From the NCBI RefSeq assembly GCF_028737315.1, contig NZ_JAQZAO010000005.1, positions 372,001-436,000 on the forward strand: a stretch of 64,000 nucleotides of DNA. The letters run 5' to 3'. Shown here piece after piece: positions 38,998 to 47,205 of the stretch. Position numbers and translations under genes: made by a program. The notes beneath the pieces were generated by a model. The model saw only the letters and a list, made by a program, of their open reading frames with translations, did not search any database and had not been told where the DNA came from. Each line of letters begins with the position of its first letter. Positions within the stretch are counted from its first letter, which is position 1. The stretch is from Actinomycetospora lemnae. GTDB lineage: Bacteria > Actinomycetota > Actinomycetes > Mycobacteriales > Pseudonocardiaceae.

Positions 38998-41520
38998 TCA
39001 GCTCGCGGGGTTGAACGCCGGGCCGGCCGCGGACGGCGCGGGGTACGCCTCCAGACCGTCCGTGGGCGAGGGGGGCAGCGGCGGGACGAAGTCCTTGACC
39101 TCGAACGGCACGTCCTTGGTGTGGCCGATGGGGAAGCTGGTCGGCATCTCCCCGACGGCCCGGGCGTAGGCGCAGGCCACGGCGGCCGTCGCCGCGCCGA
39201 CGGCCAGCTCGCCGGCGCCGCCGGGGCGGTCGCCGCTCGGCGGCATGACGATCACGTCGATCTCCGGCGGAGCGTTCCAGTGCCGGGTGTAGCGGTAGTC
39301 GTCCCAGCTGCCCTCGAGGAAGTTGCCGTCGCGCAGGTGCAGGCTGCCGGTGAAGACGTGGGAGATGCCGGTCATCACCCCGCCCTCCATCTGCGCCTTG
39401 AGGCCGAGGGGGTTGATGGGCAGGCCGACGTCGACCGCGACGGTGACCTTGCGGACCCGCGGCCCCGTGGTGGCGCCGGGGATCTCCCGCTCGGCGGTCC
39501 CGGGGCGCGTGTCGACCTCGGCGAGCACGGCGACCGAGCCCTTGTACTCGTTGTGCACGACGACGCCCTGCGCGACGCCCTCGGGCAGGTCCTCGCCCCA
39601 GCCGCCCTCGTCGCGGACCGCCTCGAGCACGGCCTTCGCGCGCTCGTCCTCGACGCGGTCCAGCCGGAACTCGAGGGGGTCCTCGCCGAGCCGCGCGGCG
39701 AGCTGGTCGACGACGAGCTCCTGGGCGGGCCGGAAGTCCTGGTTGTTGAGGTTGCGGACGCTGCCGGTGGCGAAGCGGTCGAAGTCGAAGATCTCGTTGT
39801 AGCCCAGCGCGATCGCGCCGAGGTCGTACGGGACGCTCGCGGTCAGCAGGAAGACCGTCTGCGAGAGCGTGAGCTCGTTGGCGAACGGGAGCTTCGCGGC
39901 CTGGGACGTGATCATGTCGCCGAAGGACTCGGTGTAGTCGGTGGCGACGCTGGTGTGGCGCTGCTCGAAGCTGACGACCTCCCCGGCGGTCGGGCTGTAG
40001 GTCGCCCGCACCCGGGAGATGCACATCGGGTGGACGCGTCCGGCCCGGCACTCGTCGGCCCGGTGCCACATGAGGCGCACCGGCTTGCCGATCTCCTTCG
40101 ACACCCGCGCGGCGTCGAGGGCGGCGTCGCTGAACAGGCGACGGCCGAACGCCCCGCCGCCCCGCGGGACGTGCACGGTCACCTGGCTCTGGGGCAGGTC
40201 CAGCACCTGCGCGAGCTGGGTCTGGGTGACGATCGGGATCTGGCTCGGCGTCCAGATCTCCGCCTCGCCGTCGCGGACGTCGGCGATGGCGACGTTGGGC
40301 TCCATGGCGGCGTTGCTGCGCCAGTAGAAGACGAACTCCTGGTCGATCGTCTCGACGGCCCCGACGCCGTCGAGGACGTCACCCACCGGCTCGGTGACGA
40401 GCGGGAGCTGCCCGCCCACCTCGTCGAGCGGTCCCGGCGAGGGCAGGTTGGCGGGCGCGTCGGCCGCCCGCAGCTGCTCGAGGATCGAGGCGTCGGACTC
40501 GCCGTCGACGTTGCCCCGGCCCCAGCTGATGTCCAGGGCGTTGACGGCGTCGATGCACTGCCCGAACGTGCGCGCCCGGACCGCCACCGCGGACGACGTG
40601 GTCCCGCGCCCGGGCTCGGCATCGGTGGAGATCTCGACGACGTCGGTGACCCCGGGCATGCCCTTGACCTGCGCCAGGTTGTTGACCGACTCGACGGTGC
40701 CCTTGATCGTCGGCGGCCGGGCGATCATCGTCGGCAGCGCGTCGGGGACGTCGAGGTCCATCGTGTACTTCTTGCGCCCGGTCACGGCGGCGACGACGTC
40801 GTCGCGGCGCTGCTCGGTGCCGATGATCTCGAACTCGTCGACCGGCTTGAGCTCGGTGATCGCCTCCCGGGTCACCTCGTTCGCGGCGGCCGCGGCCAGC
40901 TCGGCGAACGGCACGCTCGAGCCGGCGGTGGAGAGCACGCGGCCGCCGGTGGTGCGGAGGTTCTCGGCCTCGTCGCCGAGGATCGTGGCCGCCGCCTCGA
41001 CCAGCCGTCCGCGCGCCAGCGCGGCGGCGACCCGGACCGGCGTGTAGATGGAGATGACGGACGCCGAGCCCTGGGTCTGCTGGTTGAACAGCAGCTCCGG
41101 GCGCGCGTCGGCGAGGTCGACCGTGACGTCGGAGACGTCGATGCCCATCTCCTCGGCGATGAGCATCGCCGCCGTCGTCGTGATGCCCTGCCCGCTCTCG
41201 GCCCGCGGGATGGTGAACGAGACCGTGCCGTCGGAGTTGACCACGATCGTGATGAGGTTCGCGGTCGGCCGGGTGGAGTCCAGCAGGAGGTCGGACAGGT
41301 CGTAGACCTCCGACACCTCGGGCGTGGGCGAGGGCAGGGCCTCGGCGGAGAGGACCGAGTCGCCGGTCAGCTTGGCGCCGACCGCGAGCGTCGGGGCGGC
41401 GATGAGGTAACCGAGGAACCGGCGGCGCTGCATGCCGCTCGGCGCCCCCGTGACGGCAGATCTCTTGTTCGCGATCGGACGACGTGGTGGGCGGGGGGCG
41501 GTGTGGTGCTTGCCAGGCAT
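38998..41520 (-). CDS. Tat-exported molybdenum hydroxylase large subunit (IorB-like)
   Basis: An 840-residue molybdopterin-binding subunit of the isoquinoline 1-oxidoreductase/aldehyde dehydrogenase group. A Tat signal is at residues 31-52 (QRRRFLGYLIAAPTLAVGA). The pterin motifs are VPRGGGAFGRRLFSDAALDAA and MEGGVMTGISHV, and the catalytic Glu lies in RPGGAGELAVGAA near the end. It hydroxylates a carbon next to N or an aldehyde outside the cytoplasm. It is the first gene of a run that continues with the 2Fe-2S subunit, tatA, tatC, tatB. Substrate unknown; no cytochrome partner is adjacent. Confidence 0.93.
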   Translation of the reverse strand: MPGKHHTAPRPPRRPIANKRSAVTGAPSGMQRRRFLGYLIAAPTLAVGAKLTGDSVLSAEALPSPTPEVSEVYDLSDLLLDSTRPTANLITIVVNSDGTVSFTIPRAESGQGITTTAAMLIAEEMGIDVSDVTVDLADARPELLFNQQTQGSASVISIYTPVRVAAALARGRLVEAAATILGDEAENLRTTGGRVLSTAGSSVPFAELAAAAANEVTREAITELKPVDEFEIIGTEQRRDDVVAAVTGRKKYTMDLDVPDALPTMIARPPTIKGTVESVNNLAQVKGMPGVTDVVEISTDAEPGRGTTSSAVAVRARTFGQCIDAVNALDISWGRGNVDGESDASILEQLRAADAPANLPSPGPLDEVGGQLPLVTEPVGDVLDGVGAVETIDQEFVFYWRSNAAMEPNVAIADVRDGEAEIWTPSQIPIVTQTQLAQVLDLPQSQVTVHVPRGGGAFGRRLFSDAALDAARVSKEIGKPVRLMWHRADECRAGRVHPMCISRVRATYSPTAGEVVSFEQRHTSVATDYTESFGDMITSQAAKLPFANELTLSQTVFLLTASVPYDLGAIALGYNEIFDFDRFATGSVRNLNNQDFRPAQELVVDQLAARLGEDPLEFRLDRVEDERAKAVLEAVRDEGGWGEDLPEGVAQGVVVHNEYKGSVAVLAEVDTRPGTAEREIPGATTGPRVRKVTVAVDVGLPINPLGLKAQMEGGVMTGISHVFTGSLHLRDGNFLEGSWDDYRYTRHWNAPPEIDVIVMPPSGDRPGGAGELAVGAATAAVACAYARAVGEMPTSFPIGHTKDVPFEVKDFVPPLPPSPTDGLEAYPAPSAAGPAFNPAS

Positions 41521-41756
41521 GGAGAGGTCCCTTCGGGCGAGGGTGGAAGAGACCGTTCGCCGCAGTGGTGGGGAGCGTAAGGACCAACGTCAGGTCACGC
41601 GAACGTAACGAACGACGATCACGAGCATCAAACGTGGTCTTGCTCGCTCCGATGAGCGGAGGTCCGGTTGCGGCCACCGGCTGTCTCGCATCGCCCGACC
41701 GGGGGCATGATGAGCGGCCGGGGGGACCACAGGGCGGTCCGGCGGGAGGAGCGAAG

Positions 41757-43067
41757 GTGAGCCTCGGGGCAGGTCCGGTCCGGGTCGGGATCGTCGGCGC
41801 CGGGAGCCGGGGCCGCCTGCACGCCCGGGCCGTGCACCGGGCCGGCGGCCGGGTCGTCGCGGTCGCGGAACCGCACCCGGGGCGGCGCGATCGTCTCGCC
41901 GACACGCACGACGTCCCCTCCGACGCCCGGTACGCGGACTGGTCCGACCTCGCCGAGCGCGGCGCCGACCGGCTCGACGTCGTCGTCGTCGCCACCCAGG
42001 ACCACGACCACGCCGACCCCGCCGTCGCCTTCGCCGAGCGCGGGGTGCACCTGATCTGCGAGAAGCCGATCGCGCCCGAGGAGCCCGAGGCCCTGCGCGT
42101 CGTCGAGGCGGTGCGGCGGGCGGGTGTGCAGTTCACGATCTGCCACCCGCTGCGCTACGCCCCCGCGACCCGGGCGCTCGTGGCCGCGCTGCGCGCCGGA
42201 CGGATCGGCGACGTCGTCTCGGTCCAGCACCTCGAACCGGTCGGCGCCTGGCACTTCGCCCACTCCTACGTGCGCGGGCCCTGGCGGCGCGAGGACGCGG
42301 CGTCGTCTCTGCTGCTGGCCAAGTGCTCGCACGACATCGACCTGCTCACCCACCTCGTCGACGACCGCCCCGCGCGCCTGTCGTCCTTCGGGCGGCTGAG
42401 CCACTTCCGGCCGGACCGGCGGCCGGCGGGCGCCGCCGCGCGGTGCCTGGACTGCGCGGTCGAGCCGACCTGCCCGTTCTCCGCGCCGCGGCTCTACCGC
42501 TCGTGCCTGGGCGACCCCGACTGGGAGGAGCAGCTGCTCAGCGCGGTCACCGAGGACCCGACACCGGCGGCCCTCGACGCCGCGCTGCGCGACGGGCCCT
42601 ACGGCCGCTGCGTCTACGCCGCCGACAACGACGTCGTCGACCACCAGGTCGTGGCGCTCGAGTTCGCGGGCGGGGTCAGTGCGACCCACACCGTCACCGC
42701 GTTCACCGAGCCCGCCCCGCGCCAGACCCGCGTCTTCGGCTCCCACGGCGCGGTCGAGGTCGACGGGAGCGTGCTGCGGTTCCACGACTTCCGCGCCCAC
42801 CCCGAGCGCCGGGTCGAGACGATGACCACCGGCGACGGCCGGGCTCCGCACCAGGAGGGCGACGAGGAACTCGTCCGGGCGTTCCTGCACGCGGTCGCGC
42901 ACGACGACCCGGATGCCAACATCACCGGCCTCGACGAGGCCCTCGCGAGCCACCGGATCGTCTGGGCCGCCGAGCGCGCGCGGCACTCGGGCGAGACCGT
43001 GCGGATGGCGTGGGACGACGACGAGGACGGCGCGGTGCCGGTGGCCCCGATCCGGGCCTGCGGATGA
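41757..43067 (+). CDS. Gfo/Idh/MocA-family oxidoreductase with Cys motif
   Basis: A 436-residue NAD(P)-dependent dehydrogenase. The Rossmann loop is RVGIVGAGSRGRLHAR. CEKPIAPEEPEAL carries the family Glu-Lys-Pro with catalytic Lys, and KCSHDIDLLTHL supplies His/Asp. A mid-chain insertion has CLDCAVEPTCPFSAPRLYR, a Cys cluster seen in a subgroup of this family. It acts on sugars or polyols (exact substrate unknown). The GTG follows GGAGGA. Its stop overlaps the LLM gene by 4 bases (ATGA). Confidence 0.92.
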   Translation: MSLGAGPVRVGIVGAGSRGRLHARAVHRAGGRVVAVAEPHPGRRDRLADTHDVPSDARYADWSDLAERGADRLDVVVVATQDHDHADPAVAFAERGVHLICEKPIAPEEPEALRVVEAVRRAGVQFTICHPLRYAPATRALVAALRAGRIGDVVSVQHLEPVGAWHFAHSYVRGPWRREDAASSLLLAKCSHDIDLLTHLVDDRPARLSSFGRLSHFRPDRRPAGAAARCLDCAVEPTCPFSAPRLYRSCLGDPDWEEQLLSAVTEDPTPAALDAALRDGPYGRCVYAADNDVVDHQVVALEFAGGVSATHTVTAFTEPAPRQTRVFGSHGAVEVDGSVLRFHDFRAHPERRVETMTTGDGRAPHQEGDEELVRAFLHAVAHDDPDANITGLDEALASHRIVWAAERARHSGETVRMAWDDDEDGAVPVAPIRACG

Positions 43068-43960
43068 GGATCGGCATCACCGTCCCGAACTTCGGGCCCG
43101 CCGCGACCGCGGACTCGCTGCGGGCCTGGGCGGCGGTCGTCGAGGACGCCGGGTTCGACTTCCTCATGGTCGGCGACCACGTCGCCGCCACCCCGGACGT
43201 CACCGCCGCCTACCCCGGCCCCTTCTGGGAGCCGCTGACCCTGCTCGGCTACCTCGCGGGCGTCACGCGCCGCGTCGAGCTGGGCACGACGGTGCTCGTC
43301 GTCCCCTACCGCGACCCGCTGCTGACCGCGCGGAGCCTCGCGGGGCTCGACCAGCTCAGCGACGGCCGGCTGATCGTCGGCGTCGGGGTCGGCTGGGCGA
43401 CCGACGAGTTCGCGGCGCTGGGCCTCGACCCGCAGCGCCGCGGCGAGGTCACCGACGAGTACCTGCGCGCGCTGCTCGCGCTGTGGTCGGACGACGTCGT
43501 CAGCTTCCACGGCCGCTGGGTCGCCTTCACCGACGTCGACAGCCGGCCGCGGCCCCGCCGCCGCCCGCACCCGCCGGTGTGGGTCGGGGGCAACGGGGCG
43601 GCCGCGCGTCGGCGGGCGGTGGCGCTCGGGCAGGCGTGGCACCCGCTGCGGGTGCCGGTCGGCTGGCTGCGGGCCACCGGCCTGCCGGGACTGCGGGCCG
43701 CGGCCGAGGAGGCCGGGCGTCCGGCGCCGGCGCTCGCGCCGCGCGTCGTGCTGCACCCCACGGCGGAGTGGCGGCCCGACGACGACCGGCTGCTCGGCGA
43801 GGGCCGCCCCGACCAGATCCGCGCCGACCTCGACGAGCTGCGGGCGCTCGGCGCCACGCACGTCCTGCTCGACACCCACCGCGACGCCGTCACGGCCGCG
43901 CGCGACGACCACGACGCCCAGCGGGCCCTCGTCGAGGACGCGGCCGGCTGGCTCGCCTGA
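43064..43960 (+). CDS. LLM-class flavin/F420-dependent oxidoreductase
   Basis: A 298-residue TIM-barrel enzyme of the luciferase-like superfamily. MRIGITVPNFGP opens the barrel, and FDFLMVGDHVAATPDVTAAY, RLIVGVGVGWATDEFAALG and PPVWVGGNGAAARRRAVALG are typical. Most actinobacterial members use F420; FMN is also possible. ATGA overlap with the upstream Gfo/Idh gene shows coupled expression, so both likely serve one pathway. It ends three bases before the convergent ROK regulator gene stop. Confidence 0.9.
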   Translation: MRIGITVPNFGPAATADSLRAWAAVVEDAGFDFLMVGDHVAATPDVTAAYPGPFWEPLTLLGYLAGVTRRVELGTTVLVVPYRDPLLTARSLAGLDQLSDGRLIVGVGVGWATDEFAALGLDPQRRGEVTDEYLRALLALWSDDVVSFHGRWVAFTDVDSRPRPRRRPHPPVWVGGNGAAARRRAVALGQAWHPLRVPVGWLRATGLPGLRAAAEEAGRPAPALAPRVVLHPTAEWRPDDDRLLGEGRPDQIRADLDELRALGATHVLLDTHRDAVTAARDDHDAQRALVEDAAGWLA

Positions 43961-43963
43961 GCG

Positions 43964-45109
43964 TCATCCCCGCCCGGACAGCAGGCCCTCCCACGCGCGG
44001 TGGCGCGCCTCGGCGAGCGCGCCCCACAGCGGCGCGGTCTCCCCGAGCGCGCCCGCGACCACCGGCACCGGGCGGGGCGCCAGCTCGGCGACCGTGGCCT
44101 CGACGTGCGGCCGCAGTCCCGGGATGAGGCCGACCGGGCCGCCGAGCACGAGCAGCGCCGGGTCGACCGTTGCGCACACCGCCACCGCGGCCTCGCCCAG
44201 CGTCCGGCCCGCCCTGGCGAGCCGGGCGTCGTCCGTCTCCGCCGGCGCGTCGTCGGCGGTCTCCGCCGCCGGCGGCGTGAGCCCGTGCGCCGCCACCGCC
44301 TCGCCGAGCCGGAAGCGCCCGGTGCCCGCGCCGAGCGGGAGGTAGCCGATCTCGCCGGCGAGCCCGTGGGCGCCGCGGACGAGGACGCCGTCGAGCACGA
44401 GGCCCAGCCCGACGCTGTGCCGCTCGCCGACGTAGAGGTAGCCGAAGGTCGCGGTGCCGACGGCGGCGCCGTGGTCGCGCTCGGCCAGCGCCGCGAAGTT
44501 CACGTCGTTGTCGAGCACCACCATCGACGGGTCGACGCCGCGCACGTCCTCGACGCCGACGACGCCCGCGGGGAACGCCGACTCGCGCAGCTCGACGACG
44601 CGGCCGGTGGCGGGGTCGACGGGGTTCGCGATCGACACCGCCACGGCACGCACCGGGCGTCCCTCGCCGGTCCACCGCCCCCCGACCGTCGCCAGGACGT
44701 CGTCGAGGCGCGGCGCGACGAGGCCGTCGTCGGGCGGGTCGTGGTCGAGGTGCTCGAGGCGGCGGCCGGCGAGGTCGGCGACCGCGGTGCGCACCACGCG
44801 ACGGTTGATCTCGACGGCGACGACGACACCGGCGCCGGGCGCGAGGTCGTAGAGCGTGGCGACCGCCCCCGGCACCCCGGAGCGCGGTCCGATCGGGACG
44901 AGCACCTCGTCGGCCTCGAGACGCCGCACGGCCTCGCTGATCGCGGGCGGGGAGATACCGGTGCGCCGGGACAGCTCGGCGCGGGTCAGCGGGCCGAACT
45001 CGGCGGCGAGCTCGTCGAGGATCGCCCGCTCGGTGGTCGCGCGGCGCAACCCGCTGTGCGGCGACGTGCTCCGCACCCCCGCCGCCGCCCCGCGCTCACG
45101 GTCCGTCAT
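43964..45109 (-). CDS. ROK-family transcriptional regulator
   Basis: A 381-residue regulator. A winged helix-turn-helix (RAELSRRTGISPPAISEAVRRLEA, about residues 43-66) is fused to a sugar-kinase-like ROK domain (VVLDNDVNFAALAERD, GLAGEIGYLPLG). The usual zinc motif C-x-C-G-x2-G-C-x-E after GEIGH is missing, and the segment is GEIGYLPLGAGTGRFRLGEA. It is therefore a regulator with altered metal site rather than a kinase. It probably governs the Gfo/Idh genes on one or both sides in response to a sugar; a good operator was not seen. Confidence 0.9.
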   Translation of the reverse strand: MTDRERGAAAGVRSTSPHSGLRRATTERAILDELAAEFGPLTRAELSRRTGISPPAISEAVRRLEADEVLVPIGPRSGVPGAVATLYDLAPGAGVVVAVEINRRVVRTAVADLAGRRLEHLDHDPPDDGLVAPRLDDVLATVGGRWTGEGRPVRAVAVSIANPVDPATGRVVELRESAFPAGVVGVEDVRGVDPSMVVLDNDVNFAALAERDHGAAVGTATFGYLYVGERHSVGLGLVLDGVLVRGAHGLAGEIGYLPLGAGTGRFRLGEAVAAHGLTPPAAETADDAPAETDDARLARAGRTLGEAAVAVCATVDPALLVLGGPVGLIPGLRPHVEATVAELAPRPVPVVAGALGETAPLWGALAEARHRAWEGLLSGRG

Positions 45110-45149
45110 GCCACCTCCCACCATCCGGGAGAAGGGTAGGGGGAGCGCA

Positions 45150-46163
45150 TCACACAGCGGTGTCGTCCTCCCGGAAGACGATGCCGATCTGGTCGGCGGC
45201 CTCCGCGAGCACACCCTGGACGGCGAGGGTGTCGTCGAGGGGCATGACCGTGCTCTCGGTCGCCCCGGCCCGCAGACACTCCGTGACCTCGACCAGCTCG
45301 TGGTAGTAGCCCGCGCCGGTGGCCGGCAGCTCGATCCGCTCGCCCGGGTCGTTCGTGTCGTGGTGGAGCACGATCGTGCTCGGGTGGTGGAAGCGCGGGA
45401 GGACGTCGATCCAGCCCGTGGTCCCGAACACCCGCGCCTGGCCCGGCGAGGGGCTGTGGAACGACGTGTGCAGCGTCGCGTACCGGCCGTCCTCGAACGC
45501 CAGCAACATCGCCCCGTCGGCGTCCACGCCCGTGGTCTCCCGCGAGGCGACGGCCGTGACCCGGTCCGGCGCCCCGAGCACCATCTGCGCGAACGACACC
45601 GGGTAGACGCCCAGGTCGAGCAGGGCGCCGCCGCCGAGCTCGGGGGCGAAGAGGCGGTCGGTGGGGTCGACGTCGCGGACGGTGCCGAGGTCGGCCTGCA
45701 CCGAGCGGGGCTCCCCGATGGCGCCCTCGACGATCAGCTCGCGCAGGCGCACGACGGCGGGCTGGAAGCGCGTCCACATCGCCTCCATCGCGAACACGCC
45801 GCGGGTGCGCGCGGTGTCGACGACCCGCCAGGCCCCGGCGAGCGTCGCGGTGAACGCCTTCTCGACCAGCACCCCCTTGCCGGCCTCGAGGCAGGCGACC
45901 GCGAAGGCGGCGTGCTGGGGGTGCGGGGTCGCGACGTAGACGACGTCGACGTCCGGGTCGTCCACCAGCGCCCGGTAGCTGCCGTGGGCGCGCACCCGCG
46001 CGCCGCCGTTCGCGTCGGCGAAGGCCCGCGCCCGCTCCTCCGAGCGTGATCCGACGGCCACGAGCTCGGCCCCCTCGACCAGCGCCAGGTCCTGGGCGAC
46101 CTTCGCGGCGATGCGGCCGGGGCCGGCGATGCCCCATCGGATGGCGGCCCCGTTGTACGGCAT
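45150..46163 (-). CDS. Gfo/Idh/MocA-family oxidoreductase
   Basis: A 337-residue NAD(P)-dependent dehydrogenase of the dimeric dihydrodiol/glucose-fructose oxidoreductase type. IRWGIAGPGRIAAKVAQDL is the nucleotide loop. VEKAFTATLAGA holds the catalytic Lys in EKA (in place of EKP), and MWTRFQPAV and GGGALLDLGVYPV are subgroup marks. ATG 46163 is chosen; a GTG ten codons earlier is possible. It lies 40 bases upstream of the ROK regulator on the same strand, suggesting a sugar-linked unit. Substrate not predictable. Confidence 0.92.
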   Translation of the reverse strand: MPYNGAAIRWGIAGPGRIAAKVAQDLALVEGAELVAVGSRSEERARAFADANGGARVRAHGSYRALVDDPDVDVVYVATPHPQHAAFAVACLEAGKGVLVEKAFTATLAGAWRVVDTARTRGVFAMEAMWTRFQPAVVRLRELIVEGAIGEPRSVQADLGTVRDVDPTDRLFAPELGGGALLDLGVYPVSFAQMVLGAPDRVTAVASRETTGVDADGAMLLAFEDGRYATLHTSFHSPSPGQARVFGTTGWIDVLPRFHHPSTIVLHHDTNDPGERIELPATGAGYYHELVEVTECLRAGATESTVMPLDDTLAVQGVLAEAADQIGIVFREDDTAV

Positions 46164-46189
46164 GGCGCTCACTGTGTCAGCGCGCCCCG

Positions 46190-47050
46190 TCACGACCCCG
46201 GGCGGGCCAGCAGGTCGACATCGCGCGCCGTCCCCGACACCACGAGCTCGCCGTTCTCGGCACGCAGCTCGGTCGCCGTGATCGAGAACGGCAGCTGGCC
46301 GGGGTCCACGCTCGTCGAGAACCCGGAGAGCTGACGACGCAGCGCGGCCGCCGCCACCTGCCCCGCGGCGCCCTCCCCGCCCTCGGCGCGGATGTCGCGG
46401 GCCTGCAGCGTGATGCGCCCCCCGGAGAGGCGGAAGGTCGCCACGACCGAGACCTCGACCTGCTGGCCGCCGATCGTCCGGGTCGAGTTCAGCCGCACCG
46501 CCTGGGCGGGGTCGACGTCGGCGAGGGCGCTGCTGCTGCCCGACGCGCCGGAGTCGTCGGCCGCGGCGTCGGCGCGCAGCGCCTCGAGGTCGGCCTCGGT
46601 GAGCGGCTCGATCGTCAGGTCACCGACGTCGAGCAGGCGGGCGAGGTCGGTCGGGTTGACCCGCGCCGAGGCGACGACCTGCTCGGCCGGGATCTCGGGG
46701 ACCTGCCCGTTCAGCAGGTTCTCGACCGGCACCGAGACGCCCGTGAGGTCCGCGGTCAGCGTGATGTCGCGCAGCTCGCCGTACGGGATGTGCGGCGCCG
46801 AGAGCCCGACGTCCTCGAACTGCCCGGACAGGGCCTGGGTGAGGAAGGGGAAGCCGCGCACGTCGACGTCCGGCTCGGCGGGCAGCGACAGGGAGTCCTG
46901 CAGCGCCGCGGCGACCCGGTCCTCGGCGATCCAGCGGGCGCCGAAGTCGACGCCCACGACCACCGCGACGAGCACGAGCAGGGCGACCAGGCATCCACGC
47001 ACGGGGGACACCGTGTCATCAGCCGTCACGGCGCTCGCCGCCGGGCGCAT
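46190..47050 (-). CDS. LmeA-like (DUF2993) envelope protein
   Basis: A 286-residue protein with an N-terminal signal/anchor (RGCLVALLVLVAVVVGVDFGAR, about residues 19-40) and a DUF2993 domain (LmeA family: RWIAEDRVAAALQDSL, VRGFPFLTQALSGQFEDV, LTADLTGVSVPVENLL). The M. tuberculosis member LmeA binds phospholipid and aids mannan elongation. The ATG at 47050 is used; a GTG at 47026 would also keep the anchor. Positioned divergent to the acidic repeat protein; stop 27 bases before the Gfo/Idh start region. Confidence 0.85.
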   Translation of the reverse strand: MRPAASAVTADDTVSPVRGCLVALLVLVAVVVGVDFGARWIAEDRVAAALQDSLSLPAEPDVDVRGFPFLTQALSGQFEDVGLSAPHIPYGELRDITLTADLTGVSVPVENLLNGQVPEIPAEQVVASARVNPTDLARLLDVGDLTIEPLTEADLEALRADAAADDSGASGSSSALADVDPAQAVRLNSTRTIGGQQVEVSVVATFRLSGGRITLQARDIRAEGGEGAAGQVAAAALRRQLSGFSTSVDPGQLPFSITATELRAENGELVVSGTARDVDLLARPGS

Positions 47051-47205
47051 CGGGACCGGCGGGCGGCGCACCCGCCTGGACCGGTCGGCGTGACCTCGGG
47101 GCGAGTCCCGCACGCCCGGCGTGTCGCCGCGACGCGCCGGGCATCACCCGGCGTTCCGGTCGCCCCCGGCCCTGTGGGGCGGCCCCAGGACGAGAGGGAA
47201 CGGGA

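Noticed and set aside
44000-45139. 379-codon plus-strand frame opposite the ROK gene
   Set aside because: Shadow of the ROK regulator; no ribosome site and Arg/Asp/Gly-rich composition.
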